From Halobacteriovorax sp. JY17 (lineage in GTDB: Bacteria; Bdellovibrionota; Bacteriovoracia; Bacteriovoracales; Bacteriovoracaceae), in contig NZ_NJER01000002.1 of NCBI RefSeq assembly GCF_002753895.1, positions 124,001 through 188,000 of the forward strand: a stretch of 64,000 nt of DNA. The letters are read 5' to 3'. Below are positions 6,713 to 16,584 of the stretch, in pieces. Numbering within the stretch: the stretch's first letter is position 1; each line of letters begins with the position of its first letter. Under the pieces are notes generated by a model. It was not told where the DNA came from and ran no database searches. It worked only from the letters and a program-made list of their open reading frames with translations. Made by a program: the position numbers and the translations under genes.

Positions 6713-9067
6713 GGTAACTCTTGTTGCCCCGTCATTTCCATCTTCTGCCTGCCACTCTAGCTCTCTAAATCCTTTTAAGTAACCACGTAGCCATTTTTTT
6801 AGAATACCTTCTCCGTGTCCATGAACAATATTTAGGAAAGGAATGTCTCCGTTAATTAACTCATGAATAGAGTCATCGGTGAGTCTTTGAAATTCCTCTA
6901 GTCGCATTCCACGACCATCAATTTCAAGCTTGCCTGAAACTGATTTGGTGAAGTTTACTTGAATAGACTGTGGTGGTCTCTTACTCTGTGTAGAGGGTGA
7001 AAGGTTCTTAATACTCATCCAGAGTGTCATTTTTCCATTTAAAACTTGAATTTCTTTCTTGCGAATATTGACTGCGAGAACCTTTAGATTCCTATTAAAT
7101 GTTGGGGAGTGTACGAAATCGCCTTCTTTAATACTATCAATAGAAATCTTTTTTTCGGAAACGGTCTGAGTTAAATGATCTGTAAACTTTTGTTTCTTTG
7201 GATCAGGAATGCTCCCAGTGAGAGCAATTACTTTTTTGTTAAATTGCTTCCTTGAGTCAATGTTTCCTTTTTTCGTTTCAATTAAGAGAGATTCTGCTTC
7301 AGTGATGATTTTATCAAGCTTCTTTTTATAATCAGAAGTGATGCGTTCTTTTTCTAAAAGAACTAGTCCATCCATAGATTTTTTCTGATTTTTTAGACTA
7401 ATGTTTAATTGTCTATTCTCTAAGAGTTTTCTACCTAACTCAGATTTCTTTTGAGACAATTCCTGTAAAAGCTGTTCATAAGAGAGTTGTTTCTTGTCGA
7501 GAATATGTTCGGCCTTTGATGAAATAGTGTTACTGAGGCCAAATTTTTCAGCAAGTATATCAAAAATCTTGAAGGCCATGGAACTACCAGGAGAACCAAA
7601 GCTTAGTTTATATGTAGGCTTACTTGTTTCAATATCGAAGCCTACGTGTGATGAAATATAATCCTTGGAAGAGTGAATATAGGTCTTAAAAAATTGATGA
7701 TGAGTTGAAATAACAACAAGAGCATCAGATCTACTATGAATTTGCTCTAAAAAAGATATAGCAAGGGCAGAAGCTTCTTCAGACGATGTTGAATTGAAAA
7801 TTTCATCAACAACTATTAAAGAGTTGGGAGTAATTTCTTCGAGAAGTTCTAAGTAGTTTTTTGCCTCAGAAGCAAAAGAGCTTAACCCACTGGAAAGGTC
7901 TTGCTGGTCGTGAGAGAAGTAATATATTCCTTCTGGAAGAAAAATATGACATTCTCTCGCGGGTACATATAACCCCATTGCACTCATTAGATAGCATATT
8001 GTAATTGATTTTAAAGAAACAGTTTTTCCACCAGTGTTTGGACCTGAGATGATAAGTCCTTTTGCCTTTGGATCGAGCTTTATACTGTTCAACACACAAT
8101 TGTCGATCAGCGGATGAAAGAAGTCTTTGATATATACTTCTCTTGTCTCGTTTAAAGTTGGCCTAGATAATGACAATTCTTGAGAAAAGTTTGCCTTTGT
8201 TTTAATTAAATCCACTTTGTAAAAAAAGTGAATCGCATTTAGTGGAGCTCTTTCAAATTCGAGAATTGTATTACAGAAGTTACGGCAAATTTCGTTTATG
8301 ATAGCATCAATTTGCGCGAGAATTTGTATCCTCAAGTTACTCTTGTCTCTTAATTCATACGGCTCTACAAAGAGGGTCATTCCTGTACTCGACTTCGCAA
8401 TGATTGCACCGAGCTTGGAATTATAAGAGTCTGACCGAATGGCGAGAACATATCTATCATTAATGATATCGTGCTCATTATACTGAAGAGCTTTGGAGAA
8501 TAAATCATTCTTGGCGGATGATGTGATTGATCTTCTAAGAATGAGCTCAAGCTCTCGTAACTCCTTATATAAAGGAGAAAGTTGAGGATGGTTTTCAAGG
8601 CTTTCAATGCCATCTTTAGAAACCAAAACTCTAAACTTATTAATGAATTTATTTCTTATCTTACTCTTGATTGATTGATCAGGGTAATTGTGCTCAATTT
8701 CAAATGGTTCAAATATTCTTTCGATAGACGGGTAGTTTTCAAGAAGCTTACAAATCGTATTCAGTTCAGAAAGGTCTAGAACGATGTTTTTTTCTATCGC
8801 AGAGAGATACTTTTCAATCTGACTTGTTCTAGGGATAGTGTTGAAAATATCCTGTAAGCTTTTATTGTAGTTTTCATAGTCTAGAAGATAGGTGTCAATC
8901 AAGCATAGGTCTCGATTTATAAGACTATTCGGTTTATAGTTTAAAAGAGAGGGGATTTCCTCTCTCGTATGATCGAAGTAGGAAAATGAGCACAGCTTTT
9001 CAAGCAACTCGTTCCAGTCGAGATATTCCAAGAAAGAAGATGAATTATTTAATAAGTTGAGTACCAT
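6701..9067 (-). CDS. mutS2: MutS2 ATPase with C-terminal Smr domain
   Basis: A 788-residue MutS2 protein. The N-terminal part matches the MutS core and clamp, followed by an ABC-type ATPase with Walker A GPNTGGKT near residue 341 and Walker B LIVVDEI. A coiled-coil segment and a C-terminal Smr endonuclease-like domain follow, with IDGRGM near residue 714 and the HGHGEG motif. MutS2 proteins suppress recombination and, in Bacillus, act on collided ribosomes. The ATG at 9067 shares two bases with the ATG of the RqcH-like gene on the other strand, and no ribosome-binding site is evident. This pairing supports a role in ribosome rescue. Confidence 0.93.
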   Translation of the reverse strand: MVLNLLNNSSSFLEYLDWNELLEKLCSFSYFDHTREEIPSLLNYKPNSLINRDLCLIDTYLLDYENYNKSLQDIFNTIPRTSQIEKYLSAIEKNIVLDLSELNTICKLLENYPSIERIFEPFEIEHNYPDQSIKSKIRNKFINKFRVLVSKDGIESLENHPQLSPLYKELRELELILRRSITSSAKNDLFSKALQYNEHDIINDRYVLAIRSDSYNSKLGAIIAKSSTGMTLFVEPYELRDKSNLRIQILAQIDAIINEICRNFCNTILEFERAPLNAIHFFYKVDLIKTKANFSQELSLSRPTLNETREVYIKDFFHPLIDNCVLNSIKLDPKAKGLIISGPNTGGKTVSLKSITICYLMSAMGLYVPARECHIFLPEGIYYFSHDQQDLSSGLSSFASEAKNYLELLEEITPNSLIVVDEIFNSTSSEEASALAISFLEQIHSRSDALVVISTHHQFFKTYIHSSKDYISSHVGFDIETSKPTYKLSFGSPGSSMAFKIFDILAEKFGLSNTISSKAEHILDKKQLSYEQLLQELSQKKSELGRKLLENRQLNISLKNQKKSMDGLVLLEKERITSDYKKKLDKIITEAESLLIETKKGNIDSRKQFNKKVIALTGSIPDPKKQKFTDHLTQTVSEKKISIDSIKEGDFVHSPTFNRNLKVLAVNIRKKEIQVLNGKMTLWMSIKNLSPSTQSKRPPQSIQVNFTKSVSGKLEIDGRGMRLEEFQRLTDDSIHELINGDIPFLNIVHGHGEGILKKWLRGYLKGFRELEWQAEDGNDGATRVTLIN

Positions 9068-10418
9068 GATTCAAACTGTTGCAGATTTAAATAATATAAT
9101 AGAAGAATACAATAGCTTATGTGTGATTGACCAGAGAGTTCGTACACCAGTTATTCAAAAAATATTCTCAACACCTCATTATCTATCAATGTCATTGAGA
9201 CTTCCGGGCAAATCTATCTTCCTATATGTGGGGAGAGGGCAGAAGTATGAAGGCATATTTATTGGAAAATCTGCGGTTCCCACAGAGTATCGAATACGAG
9301 ACAGGTTTATAGAGTTTTGCCGAAAATACCTTCAAGGGGGAATTGTTCATAGAGTTGAAAATCTTTTGGAAGATAGGGTGGTGAACATATACTTCACCAA
9401 GAGAGAAGATCATTACAACTTTACGTTATTTTGGAAAGGAAGAGATTTATACTTTGCTCTACATGAAAGAAGTAGCGCAGGAGAAAGAGTTTTTTGCAGT
9501 TGGATAGGTTGGCAAGAGGTCTTAGAAGGAAACTCTATTGAGAATATATTTAAAGAAGTGGGAGCGGGCTCTTATAAAGCGGAAAAACCTTCTAAGAAGG
9601 TTTTTTCGGATGAAGAATATTTTGAAGCTTTAAGTAAGAATGTTGATGTCCATAAGTTTCCTAAGAGAAAGAAGAAATTCTTCTTGAGAAAAATTCAAAA
9701 TATTGAAAGAGACTTTATTAAAGTAAAGAAATGGAAACTTTTAAAAGAAGTTATAGAGCAACCAGGGTTTAAACTATCTTCTGAATTTAGTTTTGAACTA
9801 GAAGGGATTTCTTTTAAAATTGATGTAAATTTTAATGAATTCAAGAGACGTGACGTCATCTATAAAAAAATTAAAGCCTTTAGAAAAGCAGAGACAATTT
9901 TAGAGGACAGACTTCTTAGAACGAAGGAAGAGTTTAAGAAATGGGTGAGTGGGGATGTATACATTGTAAAAGGCCTTGGTAAAACCGTTGAACCTGTTTG
10001 GCGTAGCTCAAAAGAAGATGTTAATAGTCAGGTAATAAGTGTCAATAGAAAAATTTATAGAATTAGTTCAGGCGTAGAGATTGGTATTGGTCTAGATAGC
10101 TTAAGTAATGATTGGCTTAGAAAAAATTGGGCGAAAAAAGAAGACCTTTGGTTTCATCTTGATGGAGAAAAGAGTTCTCATGTGTTTTTAAAGAATAATT
10201 CGGGAGTAATTTTAGATGCTAAGTTGTTGCAATTAATAGGAAGTGCTCTCGCTCACTATAGTCAATATGAGGGCCAGCAAGTACCTATGGTTTATACTCA
10301 AGTAAAGAACTTAAAGTCGGTAAAAGGATCTGCGGGTAAAGTAATTTTCAAAAAAGAAAAGAGAATTGATGTCTATATTGATCCAGACTGGAAGGAAAGA
10401 ATTTCAATCATTTCGTGA
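9066..10418 (+). CDS. rqcH: RqcH / NFACT-family ribosome quality control protein
   Basis: A 450-residue protein with an N-terminal NFACT-N domain, a charged helical middle rich in Lys, Arg and Phe, and a C-terminal NFACT-R (DUF814) domain with WFHLDGEKSSHVFL. The D-R pair needed for tRNA recognition in RqcH is present at about residues 103-104 (EDRVVNIYF). The role would be adding alanine tails to stalled nascent chains on 50S subunits. It is shorter than Firmicutes RqcH (about 570 residues), mainly in the middle. I chose ATG 9066; a TTG at 9057 would add three residues. No clear ribosome-binding site is seen before either. Confidence 0.8.
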   Translation: MIQTVADLNNIIEEYNSLCVIDQRVRTPVIQKIFSTPHYLSMSLRLPGKSIFLYVGRGQKYEGIFIGKSAVPTEYRIRDRFIEFCRKYLQGGIVHRVENLLEDRVVNIYFTKREDHYNFTLFWKGRDLYFALHERSSAGERVFCSWIGWQEVLEGNSIENIFKEVGAGSYKAEKPSKKVFSDEEYFEALSKNVDVHKFPKRKKKFFLRKIQNIERDFIKVKKWKLLKEVIEQPGFKLSSEFSFELEGISFKIDVNFNEFKRRDVIYKKIKAFRKAETILEDRLLRTKEEFKKWVSGDVYIVKGLGKTVEPVWRSSKEDVNSQVISVNRKIYRISSGVEIGIGLDSLSNDWLRKNWAKKEDLWFHLDGEKSSHVFLKNNSGVILDAKLLQLIGSALAHYSQYEGQQVPMVYTQVKNLKSVKGSAGKVIFKKEKRIDVYIDPDWKERISIIS

Positions 10419-10475
10419 AGTTAGAATAAAATGTAAAATAGAATAAGTTTGTTAAGACTCAAATCTGAGGTAGTC

Positions 10476-11282
10476 ATGAGAGTTGTAAGTTTATTTGTTT
10501 TATTAGTTTTATCTTTAAATATTTCAGCTGCAAATATTCCAGAAGTAAATGAATTTGATATTCGTTATTATCATCCGGAAAGCTATGGCCTTAAGGATCT
10601 TGTTTTTGAAGTTCGAGTTTCAAATTTGGTGGAAACTCTTAATAAAAGACAGAGCTTTGGAAAAATTGAAGACCTTTATTTTAAAGTCTATTGGATGTTC
10701 CCTGGTCAATATCAAATTCAAGTAAATGGATTCCCAAAAGGTTTTGAAGAAGTAAAGTATCAGTTAAAACAAATGATTAAGAATAGATTAGACTTTGTTG
10801 TTCCTTTAAAGCTTGCCCCAAGAGTAAGAAGTTATGAATTAAGTTACTTCAATCTAAAAAATGGAAAAGGAGTGAAGGGAAAAGATCGGACTGGATCAAG
10901 ACCCGTCTCTGAAATCCAATTAAAATTTAAATCTAATGGAATGCTAGAAGAGTTTAAAACCTTTAGTCCTACAGGTGTAAACACGTCTACATTTGAACTT
11001 GGTGTGAAGGGATGGAGTAATAATAAATGGGTCGTAGACAAGATGACAATAAAGCTTATCCAAGGTGTACAGCTTACAACAATTGAAAACGAATTTGATT
11101 ATAACTCTTATTCGGGGTTTGGGTTTCCATCAAAAGTGGATATTGAAACAACACAGGAAATCGTAACTAATAATGGTGGCAAGCCAAATAAGCGTACTGT
11201 TAGTTCATCTCTCAATTTTAGCAAGTATGAAGTTAATACGGGGAAAGCCGTACGCTTTATGACGAAAGGAATTAAGAAGTAA
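10476..11282 (+). CDS. exported protein of unknown function
   Basis: A 268-residue protein with a clear signal peptide (about residues 1-19, ending near SAA). No cysteine lipobox is present, so it is predicted to be periplasmic or outer-membrane associated. The mature part is beta-rich looking with repeated aromatic and charged alternation, and I recognise no family. The ATG at 10476 is preferred over the TTG at 10449 because it has a GAGG ribosome-binding site 5 bases upstream and begins directly with the signal peptide. Its stop abuts the start of the giant lipoprotein gene, so the two form an operon and may act together. Confidence 0.75.
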   Translation: MRVVSLFVLLVLSLNISAANIPEVNEFDIRYYHPESYGLKDLVFEVRVSNLVETLNKRQSFGKIEDLYFKVYWMFPGQYQIQVNGFPKGFEEVKYQLKQMIKNRLDFVVPLKLAPRVRSYELSYFNLKNGKGVKGKDRTGSRPVSEIQLKFKSNGMLEEFKTFSPTGVNTSTFELGVKGWSNNKWVVDKMTIKLIQGVQLTTIENEFDYNSYSGFGFPSKVDIETTQEIVTNNGGKPNKRTVSSSLNFSKYEVNTGKAVRFMTKGIKK

Positions 11283-14200
11283 ATGAAGCTCTGCTGTAGA
11301 ATATTCTTCTTTATATTCACACTTTTATTAACTTCGTGCTTTAAGCAGGATACTCCAGAAGTCGTTTCTGATCAGACGAGAACAACTCGGGATTTAGAGC
11401 AGCTAGAAGCATGTTCAGATATAACCTTCTATGAAGGATTCTTATATAGAAAGAATCTTTTAAATTTATTTGTTTGTACAAGCTGGGATCTAAAATTTGT
11501 CGAAATGTTTAAAGCATTGGCCCAAACAAGCGATCGCCATTGGAATGACCTTGTTACCCCAATCGATGAAATGTTCTTTGGGGATAGAGCAAGAAGAGAT
11601 CGCTTTATAAAATACTATCAAGATTTAGATAGTGATGGTGCTCTTGATGATCTTGGTCGAGTCATTACAGCTCTTACTGATACAAACTTCTATGATGGGC
11701 TTAACGCATTATTTGTCTGTGCAGAAAATCAAGAAGATTCAGTTTGTGAGAATAGAGAAAAACTAGTAAGTAAAGATGAAATTAAAGACCTAATGCTTCT
11801 GCTTAATCGCGATCCTCAGTTAATTTTAGAGCTAAGCAAGATTGTTGACGGGTTTCACTTTGCTTTAGGTAAAGATGCTGAGCCACTAAGAAGGGAAATT
11901 GTTAAATTTAATAATACTACTTTCTTTAATAAACTTCGAATACTTACAGTCTCTAAATTTGCGCAGAAATATCTCGATGAACTAAAGCGGGGAGACCTTG
12001 AATTACTGAAGGGGTTCTTTCTCGCGAAAGAGGGGGATTCTAATCAAAATTGGGTAAACTCTTGGATTAAGAGAGAAGACGTAAGTGAGGACTATCTTTC
12101 TAAGATAGTCCATTTTCCCGTCCAAGAACAGCCACAATTAGTAAGAGATATTAAAGTTTTAAATCAGCTCTATAATAGCAATATTTCATGTAGCGACGAA
12201 AATCTTCAGTTATCTATTGATATAAAGTCTCTTGTCGGTAATACCATTCAATACTTAAAGAAGGATGATATTGTTAGATTCTTCGATTCACTTTTAATGG
12301 CAAATGAGTCAGTTGTTTATGCAAGGCCAATTTGCCCAGATCTTACAGACGCAAATAGGGTTATAAACTATTACGAGTATTCAGGGCAAAGAAATGTAAA
12401 TCACACAATAGATCTATCGAATATTCTTAAGTATTCGGTAGAACTTCTAGCTAAAAATCCTACGATAGATCTTACCAAATTTGTACTTGAACTTGTAGAC
12501 TACGATCATGGCTACCTAATAGACTTCTTAGGGAGCGATGTTTTCAACATTGTAAATGAAGTAAATAAAGTGGTTGTTGAAAATAGTGAAGGCTTCTATA
12601 GAACATCTTTAGGCATTTTAAAAAGAACTGATGAGCAAATATATTACTCGTTGGCCTATATTCTAAATGATCTCTTCTCTAAAGCAACCTCATCTGATTT
12701 AAGAGCATGGACAAAGTCTTGGCTCTTTTGGAATGAGCAAGAACAGAATTTTCTGTTTAAGTTTATAGATATTCATCTCGATTCGAATACTGACTTCGTG
12801 AGACTTTTCTCTTTTTATTCTCTTTTTTTGAAAGAGGTTTCTAGTGACTGGGAGAGACTTGGAAATTATTACAATAAAGATGAGAACACGAGGGAGAGGA
12901 CTTACCAAGCACTTAAGTTTGTTCTTTCTAGGTTTCACGGAAGTCAAATCTTGGGAGATTATAAAAAGTTTTTCTCAAGAGATCATATTCTTGAACTTTT
13001 AAAGGTGATTACTTCAGGTGGAAGCTTTAAAGAGAGTGCTCTTTCGCGTCTTTCTATTAGAAATATTGATAACCAAACTCCACTCGTTTCGCCTGTTGTT
13101 CAGCTGGTGACTAGAGGAGAGAGGGATAATTCAAGAGTTGCTGATTGTGCGAGAAGTATTTCAGAAAGCGCTTCTCTCTTTGATTTAATTAACTCTTATC
13201 CCGAAAGCTGTAGAGGAATTAATGAAACATATGCTCTAGATAATATATCGCAAGGAATATCGATAGCTCTTGGTGAGTTTCAAAAGAGCTATCCAAATAA
13301 TGTCGTTGAGCATTTTTTTGAAGTCGGTGGATTACTATCCCCCGAGATGTCTATGTGGATGATTTCCTCAGCAGTTTCTATGGAGTCTCATCTTAATGAA
13401 AATGGAAAAGGAATTAGTTTTGTTCTTGATCAATTAAAAACGTATTTTTTAGATATAGGAGAAGAAGGAGCAAAAGGGACTTCAGTAATTAAAAAAGGGC
13501 TGGAGCTTATTGTTAATTGGCTTGGAGAAGATTCTGAAAGAGATTTAAGAAATGGAATGATTTCTGAATTAGTTGTAAACAAGAGTAGGGCAGACGAGCT
13601 CTACAAGAACTTACCTTTTTATATAAACGATTTTGAAGCCTGGAATAAGAAATATATTCAACCTGTATACGAGGAAAGAGAAGAATTTTCGTGTCAAAAA
13701 TATTTAAATACACATGTTGGAAAGAGCATTTGTCCAAGCGTGGAAAAGGCCAAAGAGAATATAAATTTACTTGCAAAACAACTCGTTAAGCGTCACGAAG
13801 TATCCGAGGGGATTCCTGTTGAGTATATAATTAGGGCGGCATTACCTGATGGAGGAGTTATGATACCTCTTGATGGAGAGAAGACGAAGAAGAAAAGATT
13901 AACACTTCTTGAAACCTTTAATTACCTTTTTGATCTTTCAGATAAAGAATTAAAGGTTAATAAGGAGAAGGTTAAATATAGAGATAGTCTTGATGGAGAT
14001 AAAGAATATTACACCATGACTACCAACGAGAGAATTGATCATGTTATTAGAAATGTAGCATTTGGGCATAACTACCTGGGTGTTCAATATCTTAATGCTG
14101 TTGTTAAGGGTGATGATTACAGTGATGTTGTAAAAGAAAAACAACGACTAATGGGAATCTGTCTAAATACTCCGGGTGTTAGATGTGGGAAATCAATGTC

Positions 14201-15395
14201 AAAAGAAGAGCGCCGAATGGGAAAGAATGCGTTCTGGGCCTATGATGGACTAGTTGACGTAAATAATGGAAACGATTTAGAGCCAAGAATGAAGTATGGT
14301 GAATATATGCAAGCCTTTATGTTTAGCTTTGTCGCTTCATCAGCTCTTAAAGCTCAGGAAGTGAAGCTCTTTCCTTTAGATGATGACGAATTAAAGAAAC
14401 ATAATGGAAAGGCCTTGGGATACTTCTCTGAAGTCGCTGCATTTAGCAATATGGGACGTGTCGTTCATGATAGAGTTGGGCGAACGAGAGCGGAGTTTGA
14501 AGAGTTTATAGCTTCTCCTCAGTTTAAAAGGGTGAATGACTTATTACTTTCTAGAGTTTCTGAAAGAGAAATTGTCGAAGTTGCAGAGCAATTATTTAAA
14601 ACAATTAGTTCAGATGATCAAGGAGCCTTAAGCGATCTCGTTGAATGGATTAATGAATTGTCATATAGTGAACTTAGAATGGCTGAAGAGATTGTCGCAA
14701 AGTCTATCTATATCTCAACATATCTTGGTAGTGAAAAGCAAGTTTTTGGAACTGGTGATAATGTTAATTTTTCTAGTAGTACATCATTTGAAATACTTTA
14801 TATCGTAAATAGATTAATGAATGAGTATAAACAGTTGAAGAAAAGTTTTGGAGAGGAATACTCTTTAAGAAGTATCGTTCCCCCAACATTGAATGCTGTT
14901 AGCTTTATTTATGAAAAACTGAGTAATGAAGGATCAAGTAAAAAGTACTGGTACTTACTTAATAGCGGTTATGCAGCTTTTAGAGAAGTATTCTACATAA
15001 GAGGAGCGATAACAAGTTTCTTGGAGAATGTAGTGAAAAAGAATAGGGCTTCATCTGTTTATGAACTTGTTTCTAACGTATATAAATATCTTGTAAATGT
15101 GGAAAGCGTCGGGGCAAAAGATTTGTCAGATACGTTAAGAATTTCTTATGAATCAAGCGTTGGATCAGAAACTCTATGGCGCTACCTAGAGGGCACAACC
15201 GTACGAAGTTTTTGTTCACAACAAAAAGAAGTATGTGAAGAAAATAAGAACTATGATGACCTTAATAGAATAGGTTACGTTCTAAGTCAAAAGAGTAATC
15301 TTAAGAGCACATTAGAATGGTTATTAATTGAAAACAAACAAGCAATTATAAATACAACAAATGACTTTTTTCCATTTTTGAAAATAGTTAATTAG
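11283..15395 (+). CDS. very large lipoprotein of unknown function (1370 aa)
   Basis: A 1370-residue protein with a lipoprotein signal peptide and lipobox L16-T-S-C19. The lipidated residue is followed by phenylalanine rather than aspartate, which by the classical rule favours the outer membrane. The rest looks predominantly alpha-helical, with many leucine-rich amphipathic stretches and scattered cysteines, but I find no repeat period or catalytic motif I can name. It starts immediately after the preceding stop and is followed after 8 bases by the rlmI-like gene. Its size and lack of family resemblance make it a candidate lineage-specific envelope protein. Confidence 0.8.
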   Translation: MKLCCRIFFFIFTLLLTSCFKQDTPEVVSDQTRTTRDLEQLEACSDITFYEGFLYRKNLLNLFVCTSWDLKFVEMFKALAQTSDRHWNDLVTPIDEMFFGDRARRDRFIKYYQDLDSDGALDDLGRVITALTDTNFYDGLNALFVCAENQEDSVCENREKLVSKDEIKDLMLLLNRDPQLILELSKIVDGFHFALGKDAEPLRREIVKFNNTTFFNKLRILTVSKFAQKYLDELKRGDLELLKGFFLAKEGDSNQNWVNSWIKREDVSEDYLSKIVHFPVQEQPQLVRDIKVLNQLYNSNISCSDENLQLSIDIKSLVGNTIQYLKKDDIVRFFDSLLMANESVVYARPICPDLTDANRVINYYEYSGQRNVNHTIDLSNILKYSVELLAKNPTIDLTKFVLELVDYDHGYLIDFLGSDVFNIVNEVNKVVVENSEGFYRTSLGILKRTDEQIYYSLAYILNDLFSKATSSDLRAWTKSWLFWNEQEQNFLFKFIDIHLDSNTDFVRLFSFYSLFLKEVSSDWERLGNYYNKDENTRERTYQALKFVLSRFHGSQILGDYKKFFSRDHILELLKVITSGGSFKESALSRLSIRNIDNQTPLVSPVVQLVTRGERDNSRVADCARSISESASLFDLINSYPESCRGINETYALDNISQGISIALGEFQKSYPNNVVEHFFEVGGLLSPEMSMWMISSAVSMESHLNENGKGISFVLDQLKTYFLDIGEEGAKGTSVIKKGLELIVNWLGEDSERDLRNGMISELVVNKSRADELYKNLPFYINDFEAWNKKYIQPVYEEREEFSCQKYLNTHVGKSICPSVEKAKENINLLAKQLVKRHEVSEGIPVEYIIRAALPDGGVMIPLDGEKTKKKRLTLLETFNYLFDLSDKELKVNKEKVKYRDSLDGDKEYYTMTTNERIDHVIRNVAFGHNYLGVQYLNAVVKGDDYSDVVKEKQRLMGICLNTPGVRCGKSMSKEERRMGKNAFWAYDGLVDVNNGNDLEPRMKYGEYMQAFMFSFVASSALKAQEVKLFPLDDDELKKHNGKALGYFSEVAAFSNMGRVVHDRVGRTRAEFEEFIASPQFKRVNDLLLSRVSEREIVEVAEQLFKTISSDDQGALSDLVEWINELSYSELRMAEEIVAKSIYISTYLGSEKQVFGTGDNVNFSSSTSFEILYIVNRLMNEYKQLKKSFGEEYSLRSIVPPTLNAVSFIYEKLSNEGSSKKYWYLLNSGYAAFREVFYIRGAITSFLENVVKKNRASSVYELVSNVYKYLVNVESVGAKDLSDTLRISYESSVGSETLWRYLEGTTVRSFCSQQKEVCEENKNYDDLNRIGYVLSQKSNLKSTLEWLLIENKQAIINTTNDFFPFLKIVN

Positions 15396-15403
15396 AGGTT
15401 GAT

Positions 15404-16576
15404 TTGAGAGAAGTTGAATTAACAAAAGCTGCGGCAAGGCAGCTTTCGCTATATTGCGTATCCTTCTATGAAAGAGATATAGAAACAAGTATTAAGTCTT
15501 TTCGTCCAGGTGAGTGGGTTGTTATAAAGAGAGAGGCTCAATTATATATTGGATTTGTGAATCCACATGTTATTGCAGGGCCAGTTCTTAGAGTTGTAAA
15601 AGAAATCAAAGAGGAAGTGGAGCCTAGAGACTTTGTCCTAGGCTTATTAGAAAAAGCTTTTTTAAAAAGGTCAAAATTTCGTGCATATTCAAATTATCGA
15701 CTTTCGTATGGAGAATCAGACTTCTTGCCGGGCTTGATAGTAGATGTTTTTAATAACTACGTTTTAGTTCAAATAAACACAGCAGGAATAGATATCTTTA
15801 GGGAAGAGATAAAATCTTTCTTAGAGGAAAAGTATCCGAAAAGAAAAGTTGTTCTCTTTGATAATGAAAGTTATAGGAAAAATGAAATGTTACCAATGTA
15901 TGAAAATACAAAGGTAGACAAGGTTGATATAGAAGAAAGTGGTCTTAAGTACAGTATTGATGGGGAGACAATTCAAAAAATAGGGTACTACTTTGATCAT
16001 AGGGAAAATAGGCTCAAGCTGGAGCGATTTCTTAAAGAGATTTCCCCACTAGATAAAGGATTAGATCTCTTTTCATATGTTGGAAGCTGGGGGCTTCATA
16101 TGTTGAGAGGTGGAGTGTTAAAAGTTGACTTTGTTGATCAAGCAAAAATGGATAAAAATATAAAATCAAATCTGTCTTTGAATGAATTCGAAGGTAGAGG
16201 AGAATTTATTAGAAAAGATGTCTTCTCTTACTTAGACCAATGTATTCAAACTAAAGAAAGTTTTGATATAATAATTAGTGATCCACCGGCGTTTAGTAAG
16301 AGCGAAAAGAATCTTAAAAAGGCCTTGGGTGGCTACGAGAAATTACATACTAAATCTCTACGACTGCTAAAGGATGAAGGTTACTATGTTGCGGCAAGCT
16401 GCACACATGGAGTCTCAATTGAGGATTTAGATTTAACAGTCTTGAAGGCGTCTAAGAAAATAGGAAAAAGGGTACAACTATTAGACATTGGTGTTCAAGG
16501 ATGGGACCACCCTTTTGAAAGCTTAGGAAGTAAAGCATTCTATATTAAATATTTATTATATCAAGTTTATGAATAA
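15404..16576 (+). CDS. rlmI: class I rRNA methyltransferase, RlmI-like (23S rRNA m5C1962)
   Basis: A 390-residue SAM-dependent methyltransferase. A PUA-like N-terminal RNA-binding module (about residues 1-75) is followed by a Rossmann domain with SAM motif LDLFSYVGSWG and catalytic-loop motif SDPPAFSKS, then the late cysteine motif AASCTHG. This order is that of RlmI, which methylates C1962 of 23S rRNA in E. coli. A TTG start at 15404 is used; AGAGG about 6 bases upstream supports it. It is followed by moxR after 8 bases. The exact target base is inferred from the family. Confidence 0.82.
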   Translation: MREVELTKAAARQLSLYCVSFYERDIETSIKSFRPGEWVVIKREAQLYIGFVNPHVIAGPVLRVVKEIKEEVEPRDFVLGLLEKAFLKRSKFRAYSNYRLSYGESDFLPGLIVDVFNNYVLVQINTAGIDIFREEIKSFLEEKYPKRKVVLFDNESYRKNEMLPMYENTKVDKVDIEESGLKYSIDGETIQKIGYYFDHRENRLKLERFLKEISPLDKGLDLFSYVGSWGLHMLRGGVLKVDFVDQAKMDKNIKSNLSLNEFEGRGEFIRKDVFSYLDQCIQTKESFDIIISDPPAFSKSEKNLKKALGGYEKLHTKSLRLLKDEGYYVAASCTHGVSIEDLDLTVLKASKKIGKRVQLLDIGVQGWDHPFESLGSKAFYIKYLLYQVYE

Positions 16577-16584
16577 GGATTGTT

